A DNA stretch of 64,000 nt from Ferrovibrio xuzhouensis (GCF_042648965.1 NZ_JBHRYJ010000001.1:62001-126000), one strand, 5' to 3'. Shown: positions 48,618 through 60,009, counted from the stretch's first letter. Notes: a model not told the origin generated them from the sequence alone. Program-made: numbers and translations.

Positions 48618-51272
48618 TCAAGCATGTTCGAGAAGCTGCCTGAAACGGCCCTGCCTGCCAGACAGGTCTGAATAGCTGCCGCTTTGCACCAGCTTGCCGC
48701 CTTCGATCACCAGGATTTGATCGAAGCCACTGCAATCGGCGGCACGTTGCAGCGACCAGACAAGGCCGCGGTCCTTGCGACGCTCCAGGACTTCCGCCAT
48801 CACCGCCGCCTGGCTGCGCGGATCGAGCGCCGCGGTTGCCTCCGACAGCAGCAGCCAGTCCGGCTGTTTCACCACCGAGCGGGCGATCGCCAGTTTCTGC
48901 CGCTGTGCCGCAGTCAGCCGGGCGCCGGCAATGCCCACTTCGAACTGGAAACCAACGGCGATGATCGGCTCGCGCAGCTCCATCTGCGCCACCACATCGG
49001 CCATCACCCGGCCGATCTTCTCCTGCGCCTGCGCCTGCCCGTAGGCAACGCGACCGAACAGGATGTTGTCGACGATGCTCGACGACACGGTGAACTGTTC
49101 CGGATCGAAAAAAGCGATGGCATTGCGGCGGTCGTCCGGCAGGGTGCGGGCGAAAATCTCGCGCGCGCGCAGGATGGCTTCCCGCTCGGAGGCGTCGAAA
49201 TGGCCGAGGCGATGCCGCGCCAGCACCAGCTTGAACGGCAACGACATCAGCCGGACCCGGTCGGCTTCCGGCAACTGATCGAGCGCATCGGGCCGGCTGC
49301 GCAGCAGCAGATCCTTGTAATCGGGCAGGTCGTCCGAGGCGATGAAGCTGAACTGCTGGAAGAACTCGTGGTCCGGCGGCAGGTCGGCAAACAGTTCGAC
49401 CATGGTGCTGGCGACTTCATGGCCGATTTCGAGAAAGCGCCGCCGCAGACCGACCATATCCAGCACGGACAGGATATGCGGATCGCGCGCCAGGTTGTCA
49501 TCCTGATAGATGCTGTTCCGCGCCGTCCCGAACATCAGGTTTTCGGCCACCGTGGCGTTGGTGTTGTATTTGGCGGGGTCCCAGCTTTCCACAAGGTCGG
49601 CCAGCGCGCCGTTGGTCAACTCGACGCGAAAGGCCCGGCGCGCCTCCAGCACGCGCTGTGCCATATCGGGCTGGACTTCCGGATCGATACTGCCGCGCAT
49701 GCCAAGCTGGAAGACATCCTCATCGAAAGCCGCGGCTCTCAGCGCATCGATGGCCCGGACGGTCAGGCTATCCGGAGCATCGGCACCGGCCGCCTTGTAG
49801 TCGGTCCAGTCGGCTTCCGGATCGAACGGGCAGTTGCCGGAGGCGATCGCCTCGCCGATCTCCTTCTCGAAGCGGCTTTGCTGGTCCGGCGTCCGTTCGG
49901 GCGATTTCTGCGGACGATGCCGCAGGCCGAGAAAAAGGTTGTCGCCGAGCGTGGCATTGAAGATATGCGACGTGCTGCCGACATAGGCCAGTCGCCGCCC
50001 GGTCACCGTCTCGGGCAACGCGCCGGTGTCCTGGCCATTGATCAGGATCTTGCCGCGATCAGGTTCCAGCGTACGCGCCAGCAGCTGCAGCAGCTCGTCA
50101 CGCCCCACGCCGCCGACCACGGCGACCCGCGCCGGCCATGGCACTGTGATGGTCAGGTTGTCGAGGATGGCGTTCTCCTGGTCGTCGTGCAGCGACACCC
50201 CGGAAACTGAAATAGCACCGCCGAGATCGACCGGGGTTTCCGGCTCATCGAGCTGGTATTCGGGCGGCAGCATACGCTCCTGCTCGAACTGGGTGACGAC
50301 CTGCTCGTATTTCTGCTTCGAATCCTCGCGGTTCTGGTAATGGTTCAGCAACTCCTTCCACGGCGCCGCCATTTCCTTGTGCGCGCTGACCGCCGCCACC
50401 ACGGTACCGACATCGAGCTGACCGCGGATCGCCAGGTAGCCGCCGATGGCATAGAAGAAAAACGGACCGAGCTGCTGGATGAAGTTGTTCAGGAACTTGA
50501 TCATGAACTTGCGCTGGAAGATTTCCACGCGGATCCAGTAGCTGATCCCCAGACGCGCCGTGAATTCCGCCTGCATGCGGCTCGAGACGTCATGGGTATG
50601 TACCTCGACCATGCCGCTGACCGTCTCGCCGATGCGGTCCGACAGACGGCGCTGGTTCCTGATGCGCTCGCGCCCCAGCGCGCGCACCTTGGCCTGCATC
50701 TTCGGCACGAAATAGAACTGGATCGGATACAGCGCCACCGCGGCCAGCGCCATGAACGGATTCTGGACCAGCAGGAAGGTGAAGATCACCAGCAGCATGC
50801 CGCCCTGGAAAATCGGCAGCGCAAAGCTCTCGCCGATGAATCCGCCGATCGGCTCGACCTCGGCGATGATCATCGGAATGATCTCGCCCTGGCTGGTGCG
50901 CCGGAAGGTCGGCAGTGGAAAGCGCAGCATCTGGGCGTAGAGGTCGTATCGGAGGCGCCGTAGCATCCGCTCGCTGGTCACGCCCTGGAAGAAGTTGATG
51001 ACGTATTTGAACGCCTGCTGGACCAGGACCAGCCCGAGAAAGCCGACGCAGAGCGCCAGCAGATAATGGGTATGGTCGAGCCGGATCAAGCCAAGTCCCA
51101 GCAAGTCGACCGGGAATTGGATGTCCTTCCCCTGTATGCCCTGGTTGACGATCGCCTTGGGCATGCTCAGGTAGTAGTAGTATGGAATGAACGAGGCCAG
51201 AGACAGCAGAGTGATGGTAATCTGCTGTTTCAGGCTGTGTTTCAGGATAAACCGGTAAAGATTCTTCTCCAC
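48618..51272 (-). CDS. Atypical ABC-exporter-like protein with degenerate ATPase motifs
   Basis: About 884 residues. An N-terminal type I exporter membrane domain has five to six helices (for example LLSLASFIPYYYYLSMPKAI) and an exporter-like intracellular loop. The nucleotide-binding part is abnormal. The Walker A position reads VVGGVGRDEL and lacks the Lys (about residue 385). The signature is LTAAQRQKLAIARSVV instead of LSGGQ (about 785), and Walker B is LLLSEATAALD with Ser for Asp. Walker A and the signature are about 400 residues apart, not 90-100, because of a large insert. Within it, motifs TLGDNLFLG, TVAENLMFG and SIVDNILFG repeat the strand that normally follows the Q loop. The start is set at GTG 51272 by a GAGGGGG site; ATG 51323 is an alternative. 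ATP hydrolysis is doubtful; a sensor, scaffold or partner-dependent role is possible. Confidence 0.85.
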   Translation of the reverse strand: MEKNLYRFILKHSLKQQITITLLSLASFIPYYYYLSMPKAIVNQGIQGKDIQFPVDLLGLGLIRLDHTHYLLALCVGFLGLVLVQQAFKYVINFFQGVTSERMLRRLRYDLYAQMLRFPLPTFRRTSQGEIIPMIIAEVEPIGGFIGESFALPIFQGGMLLVIFTFLLVQNPFMALAAVALYPIQFYFVPKMQAKVRALGRERIRNQRRLSDRIGETVSGMVEVHTHDVSSRMQAEFTARLGISYWIRVEIFQRKFMIKFLNNFIQQLGPFFFYAIGGYLAIRGQLDVGTVVAAVSAHKEMAAPWKELLNHYQNREDSKQKYEQVVTQFEQERMLPPEYQLDEPETPVDLGGAISVSGVSLHDDQENAILDNLTITVPWPARVAVVGGVGRDELLQLLARTLEPDRGKILINGQDTGALPETVTGRRLAYVGSTSHIFNATLGDNLFLGLRHRPQKSPERTPDQQSRFEKEIGEAIASGNCPFDPEADWTDYKAAGADAPDSLTVRAIDALRAAAFDEDVFQLGMRGSIDPEVQPDMAQRVLEARRAFRVELTNGALADLVESWDPAKYNTNATVAENLMFGTARNSIYQDDNLARDPHILSVLDMVGLRRRFLEIGHEVASTMVELFADLPPDHEFFQQFSFIASDDLPDYKDLLLRSRPDALDQLPEADRVRLMSLPFKLVLARHRLGHFDASEREAILRAREIFARTLPDDRRNAIAFFDPEQFTVSSSIVDNILFGRVAYGQAQAQEKIGRVMADVVAQMELREPIIAVGFQFEVGIAGARLTAAQRQKLAIARSVVKQPDWLLLSEATAALDPRSQAAVMAEVLERRKDRGLVWSLQRAADCSGFDQILVIEGGKLVQSGSYSDLSGRQGRFRQLLEHA

Positions 51273-51373
51273 GGGCACCCCCTCGTCCCGCTGAACCTTA
51301 ACCCACTCGGAGCGGGGCGCCAATGCCGCAACGGATGCAGAACGATTTGCAGAAACATCCGCGCCTCAGGCTC

Positions 51374-51403
51374 TTGGCCTAGGACGGATGGCTGTGCCAT
51401 AGT
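51374..51403 (+). promoter_or_regulatory. Candidate promoter of the rightward glycosyltransferase/importer operon
   Basis: TTGGCC (51374-51379) and CATAGT (51398-51403) with an 18-bp spacer lie in the 164-bp divergent gap. The following gene has AAGGGGGG about 8 nt before its ATG. The match to consensus is moderate. Confidence 0.35.
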
Positions 51404-51436
51404 CCGGGCCGAAGTGGTCCCAAGGGGGGTCCCGGC

Positions 51437-52657
51437 ATGGTTTCGCGCAGCGACGGCACCCGTGTGCTGATTTACAGCCACGACACTTTCGGCCTCGGCC
51501 ATTTGCGCCGCTGCCGCACGATTGCCCATGCCCTGGTGGAACGCCACAAGGACCTGTCGGTCCTGATTCTCTCCGGATCGCCGATCATCGGCAGCTTCGA
51601 TTTCCGCAGCCGGGTGGATTTTGTCCGCATTCCCGGCGTCATCAAGCTGCGCGACGGGCAGTACACCTCGCTGAACCTGCCGATGGACATCGAGGAAACC
51701 CTCAAGATCCGCGCCGAGATCATCCAGCATACCGCCCGGATTTTCGATCCGGACATCTTCATCGTCGACAAGGAGCCGCTCGGCCTGCGCGGCGAGGCGC
51801 TGGAGACCATGAAGATGCTCAAGGCCCGCGGCACCCGTCTGGTACTGGGCCTGCGCGACGTGATGGACGAGCCGAGCCTGCTGGCCCCCGAATGGGAGCG
51901 CAAGAACGTCATGCCGGCGCTGAAGACCCTGTTCGACCAGATCTGGGTCTATGGCCTGCCGCAATTCTGCGACCCGCTGGAAGGCATTGCCCTGCCCGAC
52001 CGGGTCCGCCGCAAGGTGGTCTATACCGGTTATCTGCCCCGCACCTCCGGCGAGACCCCGTCGGAGCACCAGTTGCCCGAGATCACCCAGCGGCCCTTCC
52101 TGCTGGTCACCCCGGGCGGCGGCGGCGACGGTGAGGGTCTGATCGACTGGGTGCTGCGCGCCTATGAGAGCAGCGAAATCCTGCCCTATCCGGCCCTGCT
52201 GGTGCTGGGCCCGTTCATGCAGCGCGAGCGCCGCGCCGAATTCCTCGGCCGGGTCGCCCGCCTGCCGCGCGTCGAGGCGATCACGTTCGACGCCCATATG
52301 GAACATCTGGTGCAGAATGCCGTCGGCGTAATCGCCATGGGCGGCTACAACACTTTCTGCGAGATCCTGTCCCTCAACAAGCGGGCGGTGATCGTCCCGC
52401 GCAAACGGCCACGCATGGAACAGTTCATCCGTGCCAGCCGCGCGCAGGAACTCGGCCTCGTCCGCATGCTGGAAGACAACGAAATCTACGATCCGGCCGA
52501 AATGGCGGCGGCGATCCGCAACCTGCCGCGCCAGCCGCTGCCCTCCGAGGTGGTGATTCCGGGCCTGCTGGAAGGGCTCGACAATGTCGATCGCCTCGTG
52601 CAGCCGTGGCGCCGCCCTGCCTCGACGACCACCAACGTGGTAGAGTTGCGCGGCTGA
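51437..52657 (+). CDS. MurG-like glycosyltransferase (COG4671 type), copy 1
   Basis: A 406-residue GT-B protein. The N-terminal half has LIYSHDTFGLGHLRRCRTIA, the characteristic Gly-His loop of this group. The C-terminal half has FLLVTPGGGGDGEGLIDWVL and MGGYNTFCEILSLNKRAVIV, a donor-site layout like MurG and the family-28 C-terminal domain. There is no signal peptide, so it should act on the cytoplasmic face. It is the first gene of the operon and is related to the gene at 55660. Its sugar and acceptor are unknown. Confidence 0.8.
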   Translation: MVSRSDGTRVLIYSHDTFGLGHLRRCRTIAHALVERHKDLSVLILSGSPIIGSFDFRSRVDFVRIPGVIKLRDGQYTSLNLPMDIEETLKIRAEIIQHTARIFDPDIFIVDKEPLGLRGEALETMKMLKARGTRLVLGLRDVMDEPSLLAPEWERKNVMPALKTLFDQIWVYGLPQFCDPLEGIALPDRVRRKVVYTGYLPRTSGETPSEHQLPEITQRPFLLVTPGGGGDGEGLIDWVLRAYESSEILPYPALLVLGPFMQRERRAEFLGRVARLPRVEAITFDAHMEHLVQNAVGVIAMGGYNTFCEILSLNKRAVIVPRKRPRMEQFIRASRAQELGLVRMLEDNEIYDPAEMAAAIRNLPRQPLPSEVVIPGLLEGLDNVDRLVQPWRRPASTTTNVVELRG

Positions 52658-52686
52658 ATTCCCTGCCCCGTCACGTCGAGTCATCC

Positions 52687-53925
52687 ATGTCGAGTACACC
52701 GCCGGAACCGGTCGCCTTTGTCCTGAAAGGCTATCCCCGACTGTCCGAAACCTTCATTGCGCAGGAAATCGCCGCTCTCGAAGCGCGCGGCCTCGACATC
52801 CTGATCGTTTCCCTGCGCCATCCGACCGATCGCAAGCAGCATCCCCTGCACGACCGGATCCGGGCACCGATCCTGTATCTGCCGGAATATCTCTACCAGC
52901 AGCCGCTGCGGGTGTTGCGCGCCTGGTGGAAGCTGCGCCGGCAGCCGGCCTATCGGCAGGTCTGGCAGAGCTGGTGGCGCGACCTGCGCCGCGACCTGAC
53001 GCCCAACCGCGGCCGCCGCTTCGGCCAGGCCCTGGTGCTGGCCGCCGAACTGCCGGCGCAGTATCGCCGGCTGCATGCCCATTTCATCCATACGCCCGGA
53101 TCGGTGGCCCGATATGCCGCGGCACTGCTCGGCCTGTCCTGGAGCGCCTCGGCCCATGCCCGTGACATCTGGATCACGCCGGACTGGGAGAAACGGGAAA
53201 AGCTGGCTGACTGCAGCTGGGTGGCAACCTGCACCGCGCATAACATGACGCATCTGTCGGCGCTGGGCGGCCCCGACAAGGTCTCGCTGGCCTATCACGG
53301 CCTCGACTTCGACCGTTTCCCCGCACCGCAGCGCCGCCCCGCGCGCCGTGACGGACAGGACCCGACCGAGCCGGTCCGGTTGCTGTCGGTCGGCCGCGCC
53401 GTCGAGAAGAAAGGTTTCGACATCCTGCTGGAGGCGCTGGCCCGCCTGTCGCGCGACCTGTTCTGGACCTTCACCCATATCGGCGGCGGCCCGCTGCTGC
53501 CCGACCTGAAACAGCAGGCCCAGCAGCTCGGCATTGCCGACCGCGTCACCTGGCTCGGTGCCCAGGCCCAGGATGAGGTGCTGGCCGCCTACCGCGGCGC
53601 CGACGCCTTCGCGCTGGCCTGCCGGCGCGACCGTGACGGCGACATGGACGGCCTGCCCAATGTGCTGATGGAAGCGCAGAGCCAGGGCCTGCCCTGCGCG
53701 GCGACCGCCATCTCGGCCATTCCCGAACTGGTGGTCGACGGAGAGACCGGCCTGCTTGTTCCGCCCGATGACATCGAGGCAATGAGCGTCGTCCTCAACC
53801 GCCTGATCGTCGACCCTGCCCTGCGCGACCGGCTCGGACAGGCCGGTGCCGCGCGCGTCCGGCGCGATTTCGCCATGCAGGCGGGGATCGATCTGCTGGC
53901 GCGGCGGTTCGGCCTGCAGGCCTGA
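52687..53925 (+). CDS. GT4-family glycosyltransferase
   Basis: A 412-residue transferase. The N-terminus has VLKGYPRLSETFIAQEIAAL, typical of GT4 enzymes of the colanic acid/exopolysaccharide kind. HAHFIHTPGSVARYAAALLG and SASAHARDIW follow, then RLLSVGRAVEKKGFDILLEA. The donor site is DGLPNVLMEAQSQGLPCAAT. The start at 52687 follows the previous stop by 29 bp. The enzyme should transfer a sugar from a nucleotide donor to a growing glycan, and the next gene encodes another GT4 enzyme. Confidence 0.85.
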   Translation: MSSTPPEPVAFVLKGYPRLSETFIAQEIAALEARGLDILIVSLRHPTDRKQHPLHDRIRAPILYLPEYLYQQPLRVLRAWWKLRRQPAYRQVWQSWWRDLRRDLTPNRGRRFGQALVLAAELPAQYRRLHAHFIHTPGSVARYAAALLGLSWSASAHARDIWITPDWEKREKLADCSWVATCTAHNMTHLSALGGPDKVSLAYHGLDFDRFPAPQRRPARRDGQDPTEPVRLLSVGRAVEKKGFDILLEALARLSRDLFWTFTHIGGGPLLPDLKQQAQQLGIADRVTWLGAQAQDEVLAAYRGADAFALACRRDRDGDMDGLPNVLMEAQSQGLPCAATAISAIPELVVDGETGLLVPPDDIEAMSVVLNRLIVDPALRDRLGQAGAARVRRDFAMQAGIDLLARRFGLQA

Positions 53926-53927
53926 CC

Positions 53928-55067
53928 ATGCGGATCGGCTTCTATGCGCCCCTGAAGCCACCGGATCATCCGGCGCCGTCGGGCGACCGGCGCATCGCCC
54001 GGCTGCTGATGCAGGCCATGACCGGTATGGGACATGAGGTCTTCATCCTCTCGACCCTGCGCAGCTACAACCGCGACGGCGATGCAGCGCTGGAACGGCA
54101 GACGGCGGCGGCGGCGGCGGCAGAAGCCGGGCAGATTGCTGCAGCCTGGGAAACCGGTGCCGTGCCGAAGGCCGACCTTTTGTTCACCTATCACGTCTAC
54201 CACAAGGCCGCCGACTATCTGGGCCCGGCCCTGAAGCAACGCTGCCACCTGCCCTATGTCATTGCCGAGCCATCCGTGGCCCCGAAGCGCGAACATGGCC
54301 CTTGGGCCGCAGGCTATGCCCAGGCCGGCATGGCGATCCGCCGGGCCGATGTCCTGCTGGCCGTCACGGCGCTCGACCACGCCTGTCTCGCCAGTTTCGC
54401 CGGCCCGGCCCGTGTCACGCTGTTCCCGCCCTTCCTCGATCCTGCGCCTTTCGCGGCGGCGGCGGCGCGCCGCGATATCTGGCGGGCGACACTGGCAGCA
54501 CAATACGGCCTTGCCGCCGACCAGCCATGGCTGCTGGCGGTGGGCATGATGCGCAGCGGCGACAAGCTGGCGTCCTTCCGCCGGCTGGCCGAGGCAGCCG
54601 AACTGGCGCGGGACCTGCCGTGGCAGCTGATCCTCGTCGGCGACGGCCCGGAACGGCCCGCTGTCGAGTCCGCCTTCGCGTCGCTGGGGGACCGCGTGCG
54701 TCTGGTCGGCCAGATGGATGCCGAACCGCTGGCCGGCCTTTACGCGGCCAGCGACCTCTATGTCTGGCCGGCGGTAAACGAGGCCTATGGCATGGCGCTG
54801 CTGGAAGCACAGGCCGCCGGGCTGCCGGTGCTGTCGGTCAATACCCGCGGCGTCCCCGATGTCGTGCGCCATGGCGAGACCGGCTGGTTGGCAGCCGATG
54901 ATTCTGCCGCCACGCTGGCGCAGGCCCTGCGGCAGCTGCTGCCCGATGCCGCCCGCCGCAGCGGCATGGCCCTGGCCGCGCGGCGCCATGTCGCGCGGGA
55001 CCTGTCGATGACGGCCGCGCAGGAACGCCTGGCCGCAACTTTCATCCGCCTGGGTCTGCGACCGTGA
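53928..55067 (+). CDS. GT4-family glycosyltransferase
   Basis: A 379-residue transferase starting RIGFYAPLKPPDHPAPSGDR, as in many GT4 proteins with an early Gly-rich acceptor loop. The C-terminal half has WLLAVGMMRSGDKLASFRRL and a donor site around NEAYGMALLEAQAAGLPVLS, with an E-x7-E-like spacing. It follows the previous gene by 2 bp and overlaps the histidine phosphatase gene by 4 bp (GTGA), indicating coupled translation. Sugar specificity is unknown. Confidence 0.85.
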   Translation: MRIGFYAPLKPPDHPAPSGDRRIARLLMQAMTGMGHEVFILSTLRSYNRDGDAALERQTAAAAAAEAGQIAAAWETGAVPKADLLFTYHVYHKAADYLGPALKQRCHLPYVIAEPSVAPKREHGPWAAGYAQAGMAIRRADVLLAVTALDHACLASFAGPARVTLFPPFLDPAPFAAAAARRDIWRATLAAQYGLAADQPWLLAVGMMRSGDKLASFRRLAEAAELARDLPWQLILVGDGPERPAVESAFASLGDRVRLVGQMDAEPLAGLYAASDLYVWPAVNEAYGMALLEAQAAGLPVLSVNTRGVPDVVRHGETGWLAADDSAATLAQALRQLLPDAARRSGMALAARRHVARDLSMTAAQERLAATFIRLGLRP

Positions 55068-55645
55068 TCCGGCTGGCCCTGCTACGCCATGGCGCGACCG
55101 CGTGGAATGCCGAGCATCGCCTGCAGGGCCGCTCCGATATCCCGCTCTCCGAGGCGGGGCTTGCACAGCTGCGCGGCCGGCATCTGCCTGACGATTTCGC
55201 CGGGCGGCGCTGGCTGACCAGTCCGCTGCAGCGTGCCGTCGCCACGGCGGAAGCACTCGGCATTGCGGCGACAGTCGAGCCAGCCGTGACCGAAATGCAC
55301 TGGGGGGTCTACGAGGGCCATACGCCGGCCGAACTGCAGGCCATCCATGGCGCCGCCTTCACGCAGAATGAAGCCCGTGGTCTCGACCTGCAGCCACCGG
55401 GCGGTGAAAGCCCACGTGCCGTGCAGGCGCGATTGCAGCCCTGGCTGCGTCGGCTGGCCGCCGCAGGCACCGATGCCGGCGCGGTGACCCATAAAGGCGT
55501 GATCCGGGCCCTGCTGGCGCAGGCCTGGGACTGGCCCATGCTGGGCAAGCCGCCGGTCAAACTGGATTGGCAATGCCTGCATGATTTCCGTATCACTGAC
55601 GATGGCCGCCCCGAACTGCTGGCCGCCAATATTCCACTCGCCTGA
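55064..55645 (+). CDS. Histidine phosphatase family protein
   Basis: A 193-residue phosphoglycerate-mutase-like phosphatase. The catalytic RHG motif is LALLRHGATAWNAEHRLQGR, the acid residue lies in EMHWGVYEGHTPAEL, and the second His is in VTHKGVIRALL. Arg, His, Glu and His of the active site are all present. In a glycan operon it might remove a phosphate from a sugar or sugar-1-phosphate intermediate. It starts with GTG inside the end of the upstream gene. Confidence 0.88.
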   Translation: MIRLALLRHGATAWNAEHRLQGRSDIPLSEAGLAQLRGRHLPDDFAGRRWLTSPLQRAVATAEALGIAATVEPAVTEMHWGVYEGHTPAELQAIHGAAFTQNEARGLDLQPPGGESPRAVQARLQPWLRRLAAAGTDAGAVTHKGVIRALLAQAWDWPMLGKPPVKLDWQCLHDFRITDDGRPELLAANIPLA

Positions 55646-55659
55646 AGCCGGAGCCTGCA

Positions 55660-56817
55660 ATGTCCCGTTCCCCCCGCGTCATGATCTATGTCCAGCATCT
55701 GCTGGGGGTGGGACATCTGCACCGGGTTGCCGCCATCGCCCGCGCCGCCCATCGCGGCGGCTGCGAGACCCTGCTCGTCTCGGGTGGCATGCCGGACCCG
55801 ACCCTGCATGGACTGGAGGGCGTGCGCTTCGTCCAACTGCCGCCGACGCGCGCCAAGGATGCCTCGTTCCGCATCCTGCTGGACGAGAACGGCGATCCGA
55901 TCACCGATGCCTGGCGGGCCATGCGTATCTTGCGCCTGACCACGCTGTTCGATGACTTTGCGCCGGATGCCGTGCTGACCGAGCTGTTTCCCTTCGGTCG
56001 CCGGCCGATGCGCTTCGAGCTGCTGCCCCTGCTTGAGCGGATGCGGAGTCTGTCGCCGCGGCCGCGGGCCTTCTCGTCGGTACGCGACATTCTCGTCGAC
56101 CGGACCAAGCCGGAGCGCGATCTCGACACCATTGCCTGGCTGCAGAAATTCTACGACGGGGCTTTTGTTCATGGTGATGACCGGCTGGTGCCCTTCGAGA
56201 AAACCTTCCCGCTGGCCGAGCGCATCGCCGGCCAGTTGCATTACACCGGCTATATCGTCGAACAGCATGCCATTCCGGAAACCGCCGATGGTGCCGGCGA
56301 GGTGCTGGTCTCGGCCGGCGGCGGCGCCGTCGGCATGCCGCTGTTCCGCTGTGCCGTCGCGGCCAGACCGCTGTCGGCGGCGCGCGAGCTGCCCTGGCGC
56401 ATCCTGGTCAGCCGGCAGGAAGATCCGGCTGAGGTCGCGGAATTGCAACAGCTTGCCGGCCCCGGCGTCATCGTCGAGCCGGTCCGGCCGGACTTTCCCG
56501 GCATGCTGCGCCGCTGCCGGCTGTCGATCAGCAAGGCCGGCTACAACACCGTGATGGAAACCCTGGCCAGCCGGGCGCAGGCCGTGGTCGTTCCCTTCGC
56601 CGGCGGCGAGGAGACCGAGCAGGCCCTGCGCGCCAACCTGCTGGCCGAACGCGGCCTGCTGCGGACCGTGCGCGAAAGCGGTCTGACCCCGGAGGCCCTG
56701 GCGCGCGCCATCGACGAGGCGCTCGTGATGCCGAAAGCCCCGGAGGCCGCGATCCGGCTGGACGGAGCAGACGAGACTATCCGCCTGATCCGGCGGTTTC
56801 TGGCAGAGCGGCCATGA
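55660..56817 (+). CDS. MurG-like glycosyltransferase (COG4671 type), copy 2
   Basis: A 385-residue relative of the protein at 51437. It has the same N-terminal loop, MIYVQHLLGVGHLHRVAAIA, and a C-terminal donor region with VLVSAGGGAVGMPLFRC and ISKAGYNTVMETLASRAQAV. LPPTRAKDASFRILLDENG replaces the corresponding acceptor-side region of copy 1, so the two copies probably use different substrates. The end overlaps the deacetylase-like gene by 4 bp. Confidence 0.8.
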   Translation: MSRSPRVMIYVQHLLGVGHLHRVAAIARAAHRGGCETLLVSGGMPDPTLHGLEGVRFVQLPPTRAKDASFRILLDENGDPITDAWRAMRILRLTTLFDDFAPDAVLTELFPFGRRPMRFELLPLLERMRSLSPRPRAFSSVRDILVDRTKPERDLDTIAWLQKFYDGAFVHGDDRLVPFEKTFPLAERIAGQLHYTGYIVEQHAIPETADGAGEVLVSAGGGAVGMPLFRCAVAARPLSAARELPWRILVSRQEDPAEVAELQQLAGPGVIVEPVRPDFPGMLRRCRLSISKAGYNTVMETLASRAQAVVVPFAGGEETEQALRANLLAERGLLRTVRESGLTPEALARAIDEALVMPKAPEAAIRLDGADETIRLIRRFLAERP

Positions 56818-57617
56818 CCGCGGACGACCGCTGGCGCCGGCTCGATGCCGAACTGGTGGCCTGGCAGGACAGCGGGCGGACCGCCTGGTTCTGGTGGCGC
56901 GATGACGATGCCACCGAGGTCACCCCGGCCCTGACGCGGCTGCTGGATCTGCAGCGCGAGACCGGCGCACCGCTCACGCTCGCCGTCGTGCCGGAGGGGG
57001 CCACGGCAGGATTGGCCGCGGTGCTGTCCGGAGCGACCGGAATTGCTGCAGCGCAGCATGGATTCTCGCATCGCAACTTCGCACCGGCCGGGGACAAGAA
57101 GTCCGAATTTCCGCCCGGCCGCCCGGCAGAGGACTGCCTGGATGCCCTTGCCGCCGGGCGGCGGAAACTGGCGGCGCTGCTGGGCGAGCGGCTCCTGCCG
57201 CTGCTGGTGCCGCCATGGAACCGCTGTGCCGACGGCCTGCTGCCGGCGCTGCCCGGCCTCGGCTTTACGGCAATCTCCACCTTCAGGATCGCTGCGTCCT
57301 ACTGGGCAGCACCGGGCCTCGCCCGGCTGAATGCCCACCTCGACCCGGTGGACTGGCACGGACGGGGGGAGGCCGCCGCAGGTGCCACGGCCTGTCTGGA
57401 CATCGCCCTGGACCTGCTGGCCGGCCTGCGCACGGGCCGGCTGCCCGCACAGCCGCTCGGCCTGCTGAGCCACCATCTGCGGCACGACAGCGCAGGCTGG
57501 GACTTTCTGGCCGCCTTTCTGGCCCGCACCGCGAAACACCCGGCCGTCCGCTGGATCGATGCCGGCGCGGCGCTGGAAATCGGCAAACCGCCGTCCGCTG
57601 TCATGCCCCGGTCATGA
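56814..57617 (+). CDS. Polysaccharide deacetylase-like protein
   Basis: A 267-residue NodB-type protein. The metal triad is suggested by the acidic pair in WRDDDATEVTPALTRLLDL and by the two His residues in QHGFSHRNFAP (an H-x3-H-like pattern). LLVPPWNR corresponds to the third family motif and LSHHLRHD to the last. No signal peptide is visible, so it may act on a cytoplasmic precursor or on the inner face of the membrane. It overlaps both neighbours by 4 bp. Confidence 0.75.
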   Translation: MTADDRWRRLDAELVAWQDSGRTAWFWWRDDDATEVTPALTRLLDLQRETGAPLTLAVVPEGATAGLAAVLSGATGIAAAQHGFSHRNFAPAGDKKSEFPPGRPAEDCLDALAAGRRKLAALLGERLLPLLVPPWNRCADGLLPALPGLGFTAISTFRIAASYWAAPGLARLNAHLDPVDWHGRGEAAAGATACLDIALDLLAGLRTGRLPAQPLGLLSHHLRHDSAGWDFLAAFLARTAKHPAVRWIDAGAALEIGKPPSAVMPRS

Positions 57618-58119
57618 CCCGGCTGTACTACCCGCTGTCCAGCCTGTGGCCCGACTACCTCCGGGCGGGGATCGGATTGTCAATCAGCGCCGGACTGCAG
57701 TTGTTTGCCTCGCCCCAATCTGTCATTTTTGTAGTGCTCACCGGCCTGAGCCTGCTGTTTGCCTGGCTGGCCGCCAGCACTGCCTGGCGCCAGCAGATCG
57801 AGATCGAACTCGACCCCGCAGGCATCGTGCAGACTTCCCGGTGGCGCTCCGGCTGGCGTCGGGTGGTGCCGTGGTCCGATATCGCGTCGGTATCACTGCG
57901 CTATTTTTCGACCCGCCGCGACCGGAGCCAGGGATGGTGGCAGCTGACGATCAGGGGACACGGGGGATTGGTGCGTGTCGATAGTGGTTTGACGGGCTTC
58001 CCGTCTCTGGTGCGACTGGCTCTTGCCGCGGCCGACCGTAACGGCGTTGCGACGAGCGAGACCACGCGCGCCAATGCGGTACAGATCGGCATGCATGCCT
58101 TCCCGCCGGAGGAGCGGCT

Positions 58120-58123
<4 letters not shown>
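57614..58123 (+). CDS. Small membrane protein with PH-like domain
   Basis: A 169-residue protein with two hydrophobic helices (residues about 15-50, including LRAGIGLSISAGLQLFASPQ and VIFVVLTGLSLLFAWLAAST). A soluble beta-rich part follows (IEIELDPAGIVQTSRWRSGW, then PWSDIASVSLRYFSTR and WWQLTIRGHGGLVRVDSG) that resembles bacterial PH-like domains. Function unknown. It overlaps the deacetylase-like gene by 4 bp and the importer ATPase gene by 4 bp, so it joins the two halves of the operon. Confidence 0.6.
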
Positions 58124-60005
<1,882 letters not shown>

Positions 60006-60009
<4 letters not shown>

